From Pithys albifrons albifrons (Eukaryota; Chordata; Aves; Passeriformes; Thamnophilidae), in NCBI RefSeq assembly GCF_047495875.1, contig NC_092458.1, forward strand, positions 4,423,939-4,487,938: a stretch of 64,000 nt of DNA, read 5' to 3'. Both the position numbers and the translations under genes were made by a program. The notes under the pieces were generated by a model, which did no database searches, had not been told where the DNA came from, and was given only the letters and a program-made list of their open reading frames with translations. Shown one piece after another: positions 1 through 12,603 of this stretch (position 1 is the stretch's first letter; each line of letters opens with the position of its first letter).

Positions 1-285
1 ATCTGCTTCTCATTTTGTTCTGAATCATATCTCTAATTCATTGCTAAATAGCTGTTTCAGACTTTTCTGAGCTGCACATTCAAGGCACTGAGGTGAAAAG
101 TATAAACCTCTTCCCGAGGAGAAAGTGTTTGGTTGCTTTCGAGATCACAAATGTCCAAAGGACCTCTGGCACTGGCAAAACACTGACAGCCATTTGAAGT
201 AACTGGTGTTTGCACAAAAGGCCCAAAAGAGGAGAGTGAGTTACAATACAGAAAATCATTTAGGAGACAAGATTCACTGACTCTA
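1..285. other. Unique flanking DNA, no gene seen
   Basis: Sequence upstream of the first LTR. I see no repeat family, RNA gene or plausible exon. The 93-codon open frame on the minus strand (57-338) runs across the LTR boundary and has no recognisable protein features. Confidence 0.5.
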
Positions 286-291
286 ATAGTG

Positions 292-830
292 TGTTGGAGG
301 TGGCGAGTACATGGACATGCAGGAATGGAGGAGAGCAAGGGATCGCCGAACCGAATTCGACGTGTGGAAGGTCCAGGAGGACCATTCCTGACCTAGACCA
401 TATCCCTATACTAAGGACTTTGTCTGTTACTGCCTTTCTCTTGTTCTAGCAGTTTCCCCCCGCAGGCAGGAGCTGTCACAACAGGTGCAGCTCCCATTGG
501 CCGGCTCCCTCCAAGGGGCGGTCCCAGTCCTGCGAATCCCCAGTTCACACCCCTTCAGTTCCTTCACCCAGTAGTATGTAGCGGATTTGCATGCTCCGCC
601 CTAACTCCGCCTCCTTTCCAGAACATTCCCTACCCAAGGTTATATAAATCCCTTGTTCTGTTAATAAAGTGGATCAGCTCAGACCATCCCTGGTTTCCTA
701 GGTGTTTGTTTCTCCCTCGAGGCGGGCAAACCTTACCTGGGGCCTGGGAACCTGCGAACGACAGCTCAGCAGACGGTCTGCGAACCCCCGTCGCTGGTCT
801 GGTCCCTTCCTAACGACCAAGACTGCGACA
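292..830 (+). mobile_element. Solo LTR E, ERVK-like (6-bp target duplication)
   Basis: A complete solo LTR of 539 bp beginning TGTTGG and ending GCGACA, flanked on both sides by the 6-bp direct repeat ATAGTG (286-291 and 831-836). A 6-bp duplication is the usual signature of ERVK/class II (including alpharetrovirus-like) integrases. Internal promoter logic is readable in order: octamer ATTTGCAT at 585-592, a GC-rich stretch, a TATA box TATATAAAT at 641-649 and a polyadenylation signal AATAAA at 663-668, only about 20 bp after the TATA box. No gag, pol or env adjoins it, so it is the product of LTR-LTR recombination. This is the only copy of the family in the window. The exact duplication implies a fairly young insertion. 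Confidence 0.88.
585..668 (+). promoter_or_regulatory. LTR E core promoter: octamer, TATA box, poly(A) signal
   Basis: ATTTGCAT (585-592) matches the POU/OCT octamer, TATATAAAT lies at 641-649, and AATAAA at 663-668. The order is that of a retroviral U3/R junction. Whether the promoter is active cannot be judged here. Confidence 0.55.
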
Positions 831-836
831 ATAGTG

Positions 837-2263
837 TTCAGTCTTTTGCTTTTGGTAAAACATGTTCCTCTCCAAGCTTTCCTTTGTTAATGCAGTTGGG
901 ACTTTGGTGTGAGGTCTCCAAATATTGAAATTCCTAGTAAGATGCAGAAAGATTCAGCTGCTTCTCAGCACTTGAACTAAATAAATAAATCTGGCATCTA
1001 TTGAAACATTCTTTCCACATTTTATCCTGTATCTGTGAAGGAATTTACACCTGAAATTTTCAAAGTTTTGTAGTCAATTACAAAGAAGCACTGTTACTGC
1101 AGCCTACAACTTCTCTGATTCTATTTAGACTTCCAAAATTAAGCTGCAAAGGATAAATGGAACAAATCCACAAAGACTTTTGAGTGCCCTACCACTATTT
1201 ATGTATACCACAATTGCAACTGAAATCAAAGGGAAATAAGATATTAGACTCCTCAATAACTTTGCACTTCTGTTTTTCCCTTATGCAAACCATGAACTAA
1301 ATGGAATTCAACAAAATGCATTCAAAAATATGTAAGGTCAATCTTTATATTTCTCTTCACGTCTTGAATTCTGCCTCTGTGCCCGTGTATAAGTACTGAA
1401 AAGGTCAATCTGTATTTCCTACATAGTCTTGGTGTGAGTTTGAAGATGTGGCACTCCTCAAAAGCACCAGGAGAAGCCCAGCCAGGTGGGTTTTGTGACT
1501 GTCAAACATGTTCAGACGTCCCATAAAAAGCAGCTGTGGTTGCTATTTTTTTTTCTAAAGAGCTGCCATAATGCCACTGTCTGTCTTTTATATAATGCCT
1601 CAGAGAATTTGTCTAGAAGTAGGAGTTCAGTTCAATCAAAAACCTAACAGGGATCCAGCCCACATATCTCTCAAAAGCACCCTATCACCAATAGATAGAT
1701 TGTACTTAAGTTCTCCAAGCTACGCTGTTGTGCAAGGACAAATCTGATGTTATAGAGTACACAGAGGCAAAGTGTGACTTTTTCATTGCCTTATCTGTGA
1801 GGAGGAAGTTCTGGTCCCTTTTTCTAAAGCTCTATCTATATTTCAGTTCTTCAGTCTCTGAGTAAAATGCAACCCGGTGAACAGAAACTACAGTTACAAT
1901 TGCCCCCTCATAGCTGAGTGCCTTCAGTGCTAGACTAAGAAATCATACTTTTTTTCACTCTTTTCTTTCTCAATAAATCTTGAATGACCTTCAGCACAAT
2001 GTTATAGGATCACTTTGACAGGGAGCATAAGTTGCTCTGCATTCCACATGGTTAATGCACAGCATAAATTTTTTCAACATTTGGTAACTGAAGCATTATC
2101 TTGAACTAGGAAATTAAATGGATAATGTATGTCTTGAGGAAGTTCTCTGAATTGTGGGGAATGGAAATCATTATTCCCTGCCCTGTCTATGCATTCCATC
2201 AAAAACAGTATGACTGGAGACATGAAATACAAACCTGAGAAACTGAGAGAGGTCTTGCGATTA
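837..2263. other. Unique AT-rich DNA, nothing recognised
   Basis: About 1.4 kb with stop codons in every frame and no repeat I recognise. Confidence 0.5.
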
Positions 2264-2268
2264 GAAGG

Positions 2269-2896
2269 TGTCCTAGTTCAGCTGGAGGGACCAGCTAACC
2301 CTGTGTGGTGGTGATCAAACCTGTGTATTCCACCCCCTCTATTCATTCCCCAAGGACAATGGGCCATTAGCAGCAGCTGCCCAGGGAGTCATTATCACCT
2401 TCACACCCAGCCTGGGGGGGGCGGAGCTGCTAATGGGCCATCAACAGTTCAACACCCCCTGGCTCCCAGAGTTAATCACCCATTGTGTGAGTCCCTGCCC
2501 AGGGGGAGGGACTGAGAGCTCCCTGAGGGTACATAAGTGGTGGGTAAGAAGACCTCGGGAACCTCTCGTTGGATCCAGAGCAGCAGCAGGACCTTGACAG
2601 GAGGAGATCACCGCTCTCGCCCAGACCACAGCCCTCGCCTGCACCAACAGGTTTTTCTTTTCCTTTTGCTCTGGACTTGGAGGAACCACAGGGGTCTCAG
2701 CACAAGGGCAAACAAACCCCCTTGGGTTTGTGCCCCAGGACACTGGGTTATACTGCTGGGGTTTTGTGAGTTGAAAGCAATTTCCCTTTTGTGTCAGTGT
2801 TGTTATTGTAATATTGTTATTAAATTTTAGGTCTGACTTACAATCTCTCTCGTGGTGAGTTCATTTCCCCTGCTGGCTCACCTTTAAACCAGCACA
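2269..2896 (+). mobile_element. Solo LTR C, copy 1 (5-bp target duplication)
   Basis: A 628-bp LTR running from TGTCCTAGTTCAGC to AAACCAGCACA, flanked by the exact 5-bp repeat GAAGG (2264-2268 and 2897-2901). Two further copies lie at 13823-14449 (minus) and 57422-58049 (plus), also 627-628 bp and visibly very similar along their length. A TATA-like TACATAAG sits near 2530-2537 and an ATTAAA poly(A) signal near 2819. Five-base duplications are common for ERVL/class III elements, so that is my best guess at class. There is no internal retroviral sequence. The overlapping 97-, 100- and 66-codon frames inside it are chance readings of LTR sequence. Confidence 0.88.
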
Positions 2897-2901
2897 GAAG
2901 G

Positions 2902-5900
2902 GTAGCCTGAAATGGTGGTACATTAGAAAGGTGAGGACAGGGAAAAGTTTAGGATCCTAATTTGGGGGAGGGACTGAGAAGTGTAGTTGGAGGAAGATGA
3001 ACTTCTATGCCTTTGTAAGATGCAGCATGGAGTTTAATCTTTTGCTACCTTATCAGTTTTCTCATTAATTGCCAGTGCCACTGGATATACCTGTATCTCC
3101 TACTACATTGCAGTATTACGAGGGGTTACATCTGACTGCTCTAAATTTGAAAGCCTGGTACATTATTGTGACTGATGGGCAGGATCAGCATCACTGCTGC
3201 TCTTCTTGACACAGTTTAAAAGAAAAGAGCTGTTGAAGATCTTTTACAAGTTCTTTCAGCTTCTTGATTCTTTCCCTTCTGAAAAAATTGTGTCATCTTC
3301 TCTGAACTGGACTCACATGAATAATCACCAGACCAACTTCAGAATTCTCCAGATTCTTGCATGCATAAAAAAAATCACAAGAAAAAATATTTTTTTTCCT
3401 AATTGAAGTGTTCATTTTTGGTATAACAAACTGTTCTGCAAAATAATCACATCTCTAATTTGCTTGAGCTGTAAACTGGGTACAATAAGTATTATATGTT
3501 CAAATTGTTTTGCCTTGATAGTGTTCGTGTACCTCATTCCACATGTTCTGTATTGAGACTTATATGCCAGCATATTTATTCTCCAAAGCAACCTTAATAT
3601 TCAATCCATTATTCTATATGTTCTATATATGAAATAAAAAGCATAATTGACAATAACTGGAAAATATTTAATGTGTCTTGTGAAGCTAAAATAATCAGGC
3701 ATTGTGAAAATATCACATTATTAATTTTTAGTAAGGTTCAGAAGAGCTGTGAAGTCTCAACTCAGCTTTACAATCTTTTACATAAGTTTTCCTCTTGTAG
3801 ATGATATAAAAATCTTATAAATTCCTGCATAGTAAAAATCAGTAGAGAAAACAAAGGGGGTTACTTCTACACTATTTTCAGTGTCATGCATAAAATTTCT
3901 GAATTTTTCCTGTGTACTTTATGTTTTAGGGTTGGTTTGTTTGTTTTGGGGTTTTTTTACATGTTGATATACTTGCCCATGTAGTTTAAAAATCATGTTC
4001 TGGCTACAGTTTCTCTTATTCCCATTTTGACCATATGTAATATCTTTTCAAAAAAAGGCATATTCCCCAAGTTTTGGAAAAATAATGAAAAAATATACAG
4101 TGGTTTACAGTTAAAGATTAAGAAGAGAAGTTGAAGAGGAATATTTTACAAAGCTGCTTCTGATGTTTGTGGAGCTGAAACACATTTGAAAAACTATGGC
4201 CCATTTGCAAGAGACAATTGGAAAAGATGAGTAATATTTCTGATACAGGACACTGTGCAAAAGTCACTCCATTTGAACAAAAATTGCCAATTTTCATATT
4301 TAAATGAGATTAGCCATTCAGCTATCCATGTGTATCCATGTGAACACTTTCAAATGTTGTAAGACTGAATCTTTTGAATGTTAGTGGGCTGAAATGCCAC
4401 TTCACAAATGTGGCAGTTCTGTAGTTTCTGCTCTTCACAGAACTTGCATGTACTCCATTCCAGAAGAGGTTTCTTTCTCACGGGTACAAAAGCATGCTCC
4501 TTTTCCAGATTTTCAATTTAAACATACAAAGAAACCCAAACCAACCACGTTTTAAAGGCATCCTTGATCCTGAAGAGTTATTACTCTTCTCTCCAGAGGG
4601 AAAAGGGTTATCATTCCAATGTCAGTGTGGGTTGAATACACAGCTCATTTCAAAATCAAGCTTTTGGATCAAGACTCACAAATATTAGATCATTTCTACA
4701 GCCACCCATGTTACACATAAGAATGCCCATAAGTATGAAGATGTTTGTATGCTGACTTGTTCAATAAAGATACTAAAATATAATTATGTCAACCATTTTT
4801 TAGTAAATAGAAAGAGTAAGTTACAGGATGGTGTGCTTTCCTGTTCTTAGACTTACTTGTGAAAAAAAAAAATTACACAGAAGTAGAAAATAATTTTCAT
4901 CTTTAAAAATAGTTACACTTTTCTGTGCTGGTCTAGCCAAACTCAAATTTTGTTTTACTTTGTTAGTTCTAATGAATAACATACCTACATACACCAAGGG
5001 AAATCACCTGCTTAAACTACTGCAATTGATGCTCCATCATAAAGAACCCAACAGAATTTGCAACACAGTGAAAGACCATCAAGCAATTTGTTTGCAATCA
5101 TATTTTAAAAACTCAAAATCTAGACAAAGCCATTTAAAATATACAAGCCTTATTTTTACACCTTTCAACACAATAGTACTGTAGAATATCTGTTTCAATT
5201 AAAAGGTTAACCCTGAAGCAGTGTAAGGGCAGTCTGAGGAAGCAACTGTATTGTGCTTTAAGATTGAAACATTTTTGTTAGTTGTTTTGACTTAAATACC
5301 ATTTTAACTTATTGCTAAAAAAGCCTTTTAAAATGTCATGTTGTTTGCTTTGATGCTTAACAGTTTTTAAGTTATTTTTGAAAACTTCTTTTTCTCACTA
5401 CCATGTTGCAATCCATAGTTCATTCTCCAGCTCAAGCTGCTACTTTGTTTACACCTCATCAAATTTTCTTTAATTCTTTTCATCTTCTCTGCTGATAGTC
5501 ATCTCTCTTTTTCCCCACTGACATGAAAACAACTCAATAGAAAGCAGTACATCCCTTGCAAAAGCTAATAAAGAGAATAAAATGATTTTGTAGTTTGATG
5601 TTTGGCATCATGGCAAATAAAAGGGCTTCCAGCAGAGCTCCATCTAACCTTGTTTCCTCCTTACAAAGAGATTTGCCTCAAACATTGATATTGTCAGAAA
5701 TCTTGTAATTGCTACTCTCCTTATAGTGACATGGCAGAACAGGAGTCTCATTACAATTATTATGTGAGAAGAAAATTTTAATTCGTTTCAGCTCACAGAA
5801 TCAAACCTTAATTACTCAGTAAAATTTGTTAGGCAAAGTTATTATAAAAATATCTTTCTGGATAAACTGGCTTCTGAAAGAGTAAAATAGTTCTGTCAGC

Positions 5901-6375
5901 TGAAAGGCTAACAACCCTGCTGTAGGTAATAGAAATAATATAGATGAGAGCAAAATGAGTGAAACACTCTGTGAATGTATTTTGAAGTCTGAACAGCAAT
6001 ACTGCAAGCTTTTGCAATGCCCAGTGAATTTAGCTTTGTTTTGAAGGTGTTTCTTCTGTTTATACAGGGAAGCCCTGTTTATAGCACATGAAAATCTCAG
6101 CTCCTTTTAAGTGGAAGGGATGGCAGTGCAAATTCTGATGAGTGAAATATTTTCATTTTCTCATGGTATGCTCTGTTTGGAGTATGTGTCTGGGCAGCAA
6201 TGGATGAGGCCACTGATTGCCCTATCCTGACTGCTCCTCCCTGAAGGTGATGTTGCCTTCTAGCAGCATGAGCCTTTCCCCGGGGGAGAATGAGTATAGT
6301 TGGACCTGAAAGCTTTGAGAGGACAGAGATGGAACAGGTAGAGAGAGGAACAAGGGCCTGAAAGCTGCTGCTAGC
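2902..6375. other. Unique DNA, nothing recognised
   Basis: About 3.5 kb of AT-rich sequence with only short homopolymer runs. I could not match any stretch to a transposon family in this window, and no frame longer than about 75 codons looks protein-like. Confidence 0.5.
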
Positions 6376-6993
6376 TGTTATGGGTTTACGCAGGTGGGCC
6401 TAAACTTAGGTTCTAAAGTTCAGCTAGGCCTAGGATTGTCAGCTGATTTAAGCTGGGCTGAGCTAGCTCACAGCTGACTTCTTCCAGACAATAATATTGT
6501 ATTCCATACCATACTACATCATCTCAAAGGGTGTAAAATCCAGAGTGTGGGAGTGGCTTAGTTAGTTCCATCATGGCTGCACTAAGAGGAGGACATCTGG
6601 CAGCTCCTCTACTATGCTGGGCCCTGCTCCTGTTGCCTCTGCTTGCATTTTGTTTGCATTCAGGGAAGTAGAGATATTTTGTTGTTATACTTTTTCTTGC
6701 TGAGTGTCCTTTGGAGTGCTTATGAATTTAGAGTAATGGGCTTTGTATTAATTGGGGAGTGGGAAGTTATGCCTTGTTATATATATGTAACTTGTGTAAG
6801 TGTGTGTTATATTGTAGTTTCCTCTTAATATTCTCTTCTCTGTATAAATACATGTAGTTAGTTTCAGCATAAACCTGGTTTTGAGGGTTTTTCTTTTCTC
6901 TCTCTCTTCTTTTTCCCTTGGCTGGTTGGGGGGAGGAGGAACCCTTTCACTCTGTCCTGGACAGTTGGCGTTTTGCCAGCTCAACCCAGGATA
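6376..6993 (+). mobile_element. LTR A, copy 1 (no clear target duplication)
   Basis: A 618-bp LTR starting TGTTATGGGTTT and ending in CCCAGGATA, where the other family-A copies end in CCCAGGACA. It contains the family landmarks: the paired CAGCTGA/AGCTCACAGCTGAC segment, GTATTCCATACCATACTACATC, and a TATA-like TATAAATACATG near 6843. The bases before it (CTAGC) and after it (CTGAA) do not form a duplication. It may therefore be one LTR of a once larger provirus, or its right end may be altered. The 61- and 113-codon frames in it are shadows. Confidence 0.82.
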
Positions 6994-7466
6994 CTGAACC
7001 TGGAGCCAAATGAGCAGGGCAGGAATATCTTTCAACAACCTTGACCAGGTCTGTGAAGAACTTCTTCCTTCCAGGAACTCAGAACACACTCTGTAGAGTT
7101 AGCATTACTTTTGTATTCTACCTGCTAATGTGTGGGAGAACCAATATCAGATGACAAACGGAGGACATGAAACAACCTGAGAGACTGTTAAGACTGTTAC
7201 AACCGAAGTTTGGTTCAAGTTCATTGCACTTATTATTGTACGGGTTTTAGTTATAAAGTTCTGTGTATCCGCCCCCTATTTTTTTCCCTCATAGCCTTTT
7301 CACCGTTTGTCCTCCATGTTGTCTTCTTCCCCCTATACTCTTTCCCTGCCTTTGCCCTGAGCCCTGGAATCCCACTGGTTAGCTTTTCTGCCTTTTCCCA
7401 AGACTCTGTTTTCCCATTGGGCTTTGGTGACCATTGTCTCATTGGCCATCCAGGTTCCCTAGTTAC
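6994..7466 (+). other. Possible retroviral internal or LTR sequence, unassigned
   Basis: This stretch follows LTR A copy 1 with no duplication between and is more GC-balanced than the surrounding unique DNA. It is cut by LTR D at 7471. No retroviral protein motif is visible, so its link to LTR A rests only on position. Confidence 0.25.
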
Positions 7467-7470
7467 ACAC

Positions 7471-8018
7471 TGATGCCGAAAGGGTTTTTTTTAAATTTTT
7501 CAATCTTCATATTTTGTAGATTTTAGGAGCACAGTAGATGTAATGCTGTAGATTTTAGTGAATTAATATTCAGCAGCTTGTAGCATAAAGTCCTTCTATC
7601 TCTACCCCTGTTCCAGAACAGGCAGCTGAGATCTGCCAGCTATTTAGTCTCTTCCTCAAGGTACCTGATTAAAGCATATCAGAAGAGAACATAAACATGG
7701 AGCAGTGTGACCCGAAGCCCAGGAGAGCATCCAAGAGACTTTTGTGTGCTGAAGAAGAGGAAGTGGATGAAGGCAGAGGGTTCCAACGACCCCAGCCCCA
7801 ATTCAACAGGGGTGGGAACTGGGAGGGGACAGAGGTGGAACTGGACATGTGGACAGTAGTGATTGGATAGGTTATATTATAGAAGCTGTAGAACTTAGAG
7901 CTTGCAGGTGCACGTCGATGTATTCCTGGATGAGCGGGGCTGCTCATTAAAGTGCCTGCCCATTATCTTATCTCCTACAAAACTTGGCTCGGAGTCTTTT
8001 TTACAGACTTTTACGGCA
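7471..8018 (+). mobile_element. Solo LTR D, copy 1 (diverged)
   Basis: Starts TGATGCC and ends ACGGCA, aligning along its length with copies at 26381-26958 (minus) and 50372-50952 (plus). If the end is placed at 8018, both flanks carry ACAC (7467-7470 and 8019-8022), a possible 4-bp duplication, though the local CACAC repeat makes the boundary ambiguous. It is clearly more diverged than the other two copies. An ATTAAA poly(A)-like signal lies near 7948. Confidence 0.75.
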
Positions 8019-8022
8019 ACAC

Positions 8023-11000
8023 ACTCTGCCCCTGGTTTTACCCAATCCCATTCAAATTCCAGAACCTTCCCCCCAGAACCCTTTATAAACCTGAGTTTCT
8101 CTTAATTACTTGCTTTTGGTGCCTTTGCTTGTGGAATGTGCTGGAAGTCTTTTATTTTCATTTCTCTCTCAGTTAACAGCCATCACTGATTTTTTTTTAC
8201 TCCTCCTAATCTTAAAAAAAAAACAAAAAAAAACAAAAAAAAAAAGAAGAACAAACAAGCAACAACAAGGAAAAAAACTTTAAAAAGCCTCTCTCTTATC
8301 TATTCAAATAAAAACATTTTTAATGCTAAAGCCTTGACGACAGCCTTTCCGTACTCAGCATAGGAAGCTGTCTATCAACATTGACCTGGAAGGTCATAGC
8401 AAGTTCAGAGTCCCATCACACAGTGAATAAAATTAATATAAATTAACTACAGTGAAATGACTTTTTACCCATGTTGAACAGACTGTTTCACTTGTTGCTC
8501 ACCTTTAATTTAGTTGTACTGGTCACAGACACAAAACTTGCTACAATTTTGCTAAGTTGGGCCCTACAAGTGATTGTCTCAGTCATATGAATCCTCTGCA
8601 AAACACAAGTTATTTTGTGCAGAAATTGGCTAGCTTTAAGAATCTTTATTGTTGTTGTGTGTCTCTAACTCTAGGACAAAACCCTACATTAAAAAAAAAA
8701 AAAACAACAACAACAAAAATGTGAGTTGTGAACACTAGTTCTGTTTTCTGAAAGGAGCTGGAACAAGATCCACAAAGTTTTGTTTCTTATCTGTAAGCCA
8801 GTCTGCAAGCGAATTATTGCATGAAATTCCAAGTCTATGCTTTGCAGTTGAATCCTAATATCAAATACACAGCAGGTCACTGCAAGCTCAAATATACCAT
8901 TTCAATAGTTTATATTTTGATCTGAGCTTTATGTCCAATGACATTACCAGAAAGAATATTCAAAGATAAAAATAATCACAGACAAGGAATAAACAAAAAG
9001 GTCCAGCAAGATTCAGGATAAGATTAGAAAGTTTTATGGATATGAAGTAGTTACATGGCTATTAAGTGTATCTATACTTATATTAGGTAGTATTTAATAT
9101 TTATAAGCCACCTAAATGCTTTAGGGCATGATCCAGCTTTTGCTGTCAATGTGTGAAGAAGGTATTTTGCCATGTGACTAAATGTTCTATGGCTGAGTAT
9201 TACACATATGTGGAAAATAAAAGGTTCTTTGCAGGGAAAGGAGGTTTTCAGCCTCTCCTGCACCCATTGCCCTGGCAAACTGCAATCCTGATGTGGTAGG
9301 TGCAGATATTTTTGAGTGTTTGTATTCACACCACTACCTTTTACACCTTAGTGTTTCTCAAAAATACTGTATGTATGTATGTATGCATGTAATTTTGTTG
9401 TATATGAATTATAAGATCATAAAGTCTGAGGAATTGTTTCACTGTTTGGGAAACCAAGTCGTCCTATGGTCCTTCTTTAATTTGCCTCAGTTTTAAAAGT
9501 CCTTTACTTAAGATCCTCACTAAACTGCTAGGCCTAGAAGAGAAAAAGTATACATCTTTAGCTCCCCTTTGAGATAGTTCATCTGAAAGACTTCTGATTT
9601 ATTAGAGAAAAAAATTTGTCCCTCGTACTAATACATGTACAAAAATGCATGCTCATGCAGACTTAAAGTACATTTCTAAATTCTGTTCAGAAATAAGCAT
9701 TGAATTTTTCTTATTCTGATGTACTTACTGAACTTATTCTTTGGTGCTTTTTACATCTCTTGCTAGTTTTAAACAATTTTTCTCCCTACTCTTTCCAATT
9801 TTACCTCCAAAAGTTTGTTCTATTCTTTTGCAAAATTATTCTTAGACATGTGCCATTTTCCAGTATCCTGCAATTCCTTTCTTGAGTAGGAGTCTTTCTC
9901 AGTCTTGCTGCCTTTCCCTGGCACCAGGCTAGTTTAGTGGTGCACTTTCAAGAGTCTGTTTTAGATATTAATTGATATTAATTACACTGTACTACGTTCA
10001 TTAGATTACTTTCCATACCTGAGTTTGCTAAAGCTTGTTTATTTGGAAGCCCAGTTTTCTTATACTGCTTTTTGCACACTTTAGGCTTCTTAGAAGGTTT
10101 TTCTCTGGTCTCCTGGGATGACTTTCATTCAAATTGCCTTCTACGTTTCAGTCTCATCCAGCTTTTTCCTACTGGTTGAACTCAGATCTAAAAATAGCTA
10201 CTTCTTAGTTTTTCTTCTCCAAAGAAAAACATTGTCTCCAAATTAATTATAGCAATCCTTACTTCTGCCCTATTTATCTTTTTTTTTTAACATTTGCTAT
10301 GGTAAAACAGTCAAAACCCCATAAAACATAAACAGTTCTAAGTTAAAAAGCTGATTTCCTGTAATGCAGGAAAAAAATCTGCAGTATGCAATATTTGTAA
10401 ATACAGTCAAAAAGCCCAGTACACCACATTATTATAGTTAACATTTAGAGATATGTTTTTCTTGTGGAATACTCGTATGTTTTGCATTTCATATTCTTTT
10501 ATCTGCCTGTTAGGTTTGCAAGAACATGTTTGAATAATAATTTACAGCATGTCAGTGTATCTAGAGTAGTATAATTTGTCTTCATTTATCAATTTTATTA
10601 CTGAATGACACATTCAAAATGCACAAAAATGTCCTGTAAGTTGGAAAGGAATGAAGTGGCTATTTCCAGTAAGAACCCCAAAGTCTTGTAATTACTATGT
10701 GTATCCTTTGTGTCTCAAAAGAACCCAGATAGGGTGAATATTGCCATAAAGTCCAATAAATAAATAAAACTTGTCACTAATCAGCAGAGCAGCAGAGCTA
10801 TCTTCCCTGTTTCTGCTGCAGTATAATAGTCAGAGTGGGAAAAGATGATATGCACCTGACACATCACACCATGAACTAAAAATAATTGTGCTTCTCTGAA
10901 ATAAAAAATGCATCCTTTATTGCTACTGTATTAAATGTCCTGACCTTTTCTTGGCAGTAAAATATTTTCCCTTTTCTTTTATTCTCAAAATTGCTATAGA

Positions 11001-12270
11001 GCTTGTCCAAAGAGCTCATCTAAGTGAGAATGATGTTCTCCAAGGACTTCAAATGATGAGATGATCTTGCCCTTTGCTCTACAGTTATTCCTTCACAGTT
11101 ATTGAGATACTAATCTTCAGTCTGTGAAAAACAGTTCTATTTTCTTAGATCAAAACCATACATTTCTCTTATTCAGAACACTGATTTGCCTCCAGACATA
11201 CTGAGGGAAAAAATCTGGTTCTACAGTAATGTGATTGTCTCAGAAAGAAACAAATGAGCAAAGTGTACTCTAAGTAAATCATGATCTAGACCCGATTATC
11301 ATTTTTAAATTATTTTCCTTTTTTTTGTCACCACATATGAAGCCATAATGACAATGTAGAGAGAAAAAATAAGAAAGGAAGGTATTGTTACTGGCATTTG
11401 AAGAATTTTAACAATATGTATGCAATGATTGTACAGTTTTCCACCAAGAATGTGAAAATACTCACCACAAACCTTGAGATGCAATCATATGGCTCTATAG
11501 CCTACCAGTTATATAACTACAATAAAAATCTCAAATGAGGATCAAAATTCAAGCATATTTAATTTATTTATTATTTTGTCTGGTGGAAAGGATGTTACAG
11601 CAAAACATGTTTGGAACCAGTATTTGGAACCAGCTTCCTGATTGCTTTCTGCTAGATTGATTATCTGATAAAATTTGAAAGGTGTCTTCTGCTGTCAAAT
11701 CATTCTAGGAGCAAATTCTGAGCTGTCTGCATATGATCCAATTCCATATTGTTATATAATTGTACATAGCCTTTCAATTAGTGCTTGCATTGTTGTCAGG
11801 AATCTGAGTGCCATTGCTTGTTTTGAACATTGTCAATTATCTGTGAGATTAAATTTTTAATGAACATTCAGAATTTTTTGTAGGCAGTTAGACTCTGGGC
11901 CAAAAAAATTTTTTCTTTTCTACAAACTGATCTTTATAGAGAAATTTTATATATAGAAGTCTTAAAAAATTACCTACAAAAAACAAACAAACAAAAAAAA
12001 CCCAAAAAGGAATAGATAAAAATCCCAAGTTTTCTGTTTTTCTCTCTACAGAACAAAAAAAATCACTGCTCACTCCTTTCAGCACATCAAATCAGGGCTG
12101 AAGCATACTAAGATGCTCAAGTTCTTGATCATCTCATAGGAAATTTTGCTTTTGCAGTAAATCAGAAGCATCCTCACAAGTACAACTATTGATGGCTCTA
12201 TTCCTCAAGTTCAAAGAATAGGCTTGGGAAACTCCACAAAAACCCCCAAAGTACATACATGAAATAATCT
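8023..12270. other. Unique AT-rich DNA with short A-rich runs
   Basis: No transposon or gene recognised over about 4.2 kb. It holds an A-rich tract with C interruptions at 8213-8250, a poly(A)/(CAA)n tract at 8691-8717 and a short (GTAT)n run at 9370-9387. A TATAAA at about 8083 follows a C-rich segment that might belong to the element cut by LTR D. Confidence 0.45.
8213..8250. repeat. A-rich low-complexity tract
   Basis: Runs of eight to eleven A separated by single C or G. Probably a decayed poly(A) or simple A-rich expansion; no element abuts it that I can identify. Confidence 0.8.
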
Positions 12271-12603
12271 GGAGAGGAGAGGAGAGGAGAGGAGAGGAGA
12301 GGAGAGGAGAGGAGAGGAGAGGAGAGGAGAGGAGAGGAGAGGAGAGGAGAGGAGAGGAGAGGAGAGGAGAGGAGAGGAGAGGAGAGGAGAGGAGAGGAGA
12401 GGAGAGGAGAGGAGAGGAGAGGAGAGGAGAGGAGAGGAGAGGAGAGGAGAGGAGAGGAGAGGAGAGGAGAGGAGAGGAGAGGAGAGGAGAGGAGAGGAGA
12501 GGAGAGGAGAGGAGAGGAGAGGAGAGGAGAGGAGAGGAGAGGAGAGGAGAGGAGAGGAGAGGAGAGGAGAGGAGAGGAGAGGAGAGGAGAGGAGAGGAGA
12601 GGA
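12271..12603 (+). repeat. Perfect (GGAGA)n pentanucleotide array, about 66 units
   Basis: 333 bp of uninterrupted GGAGA with no substitution. The strand is purely purine, a sequence type able to form intramolecular triplex (H-DNA). A 135-codon frame on the minus strand is only the translation of the repeat. The same unit occurs on the opposite strand at 40941-41165. Array length in an assembly may differ from the true length. Confidence 0.98.
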
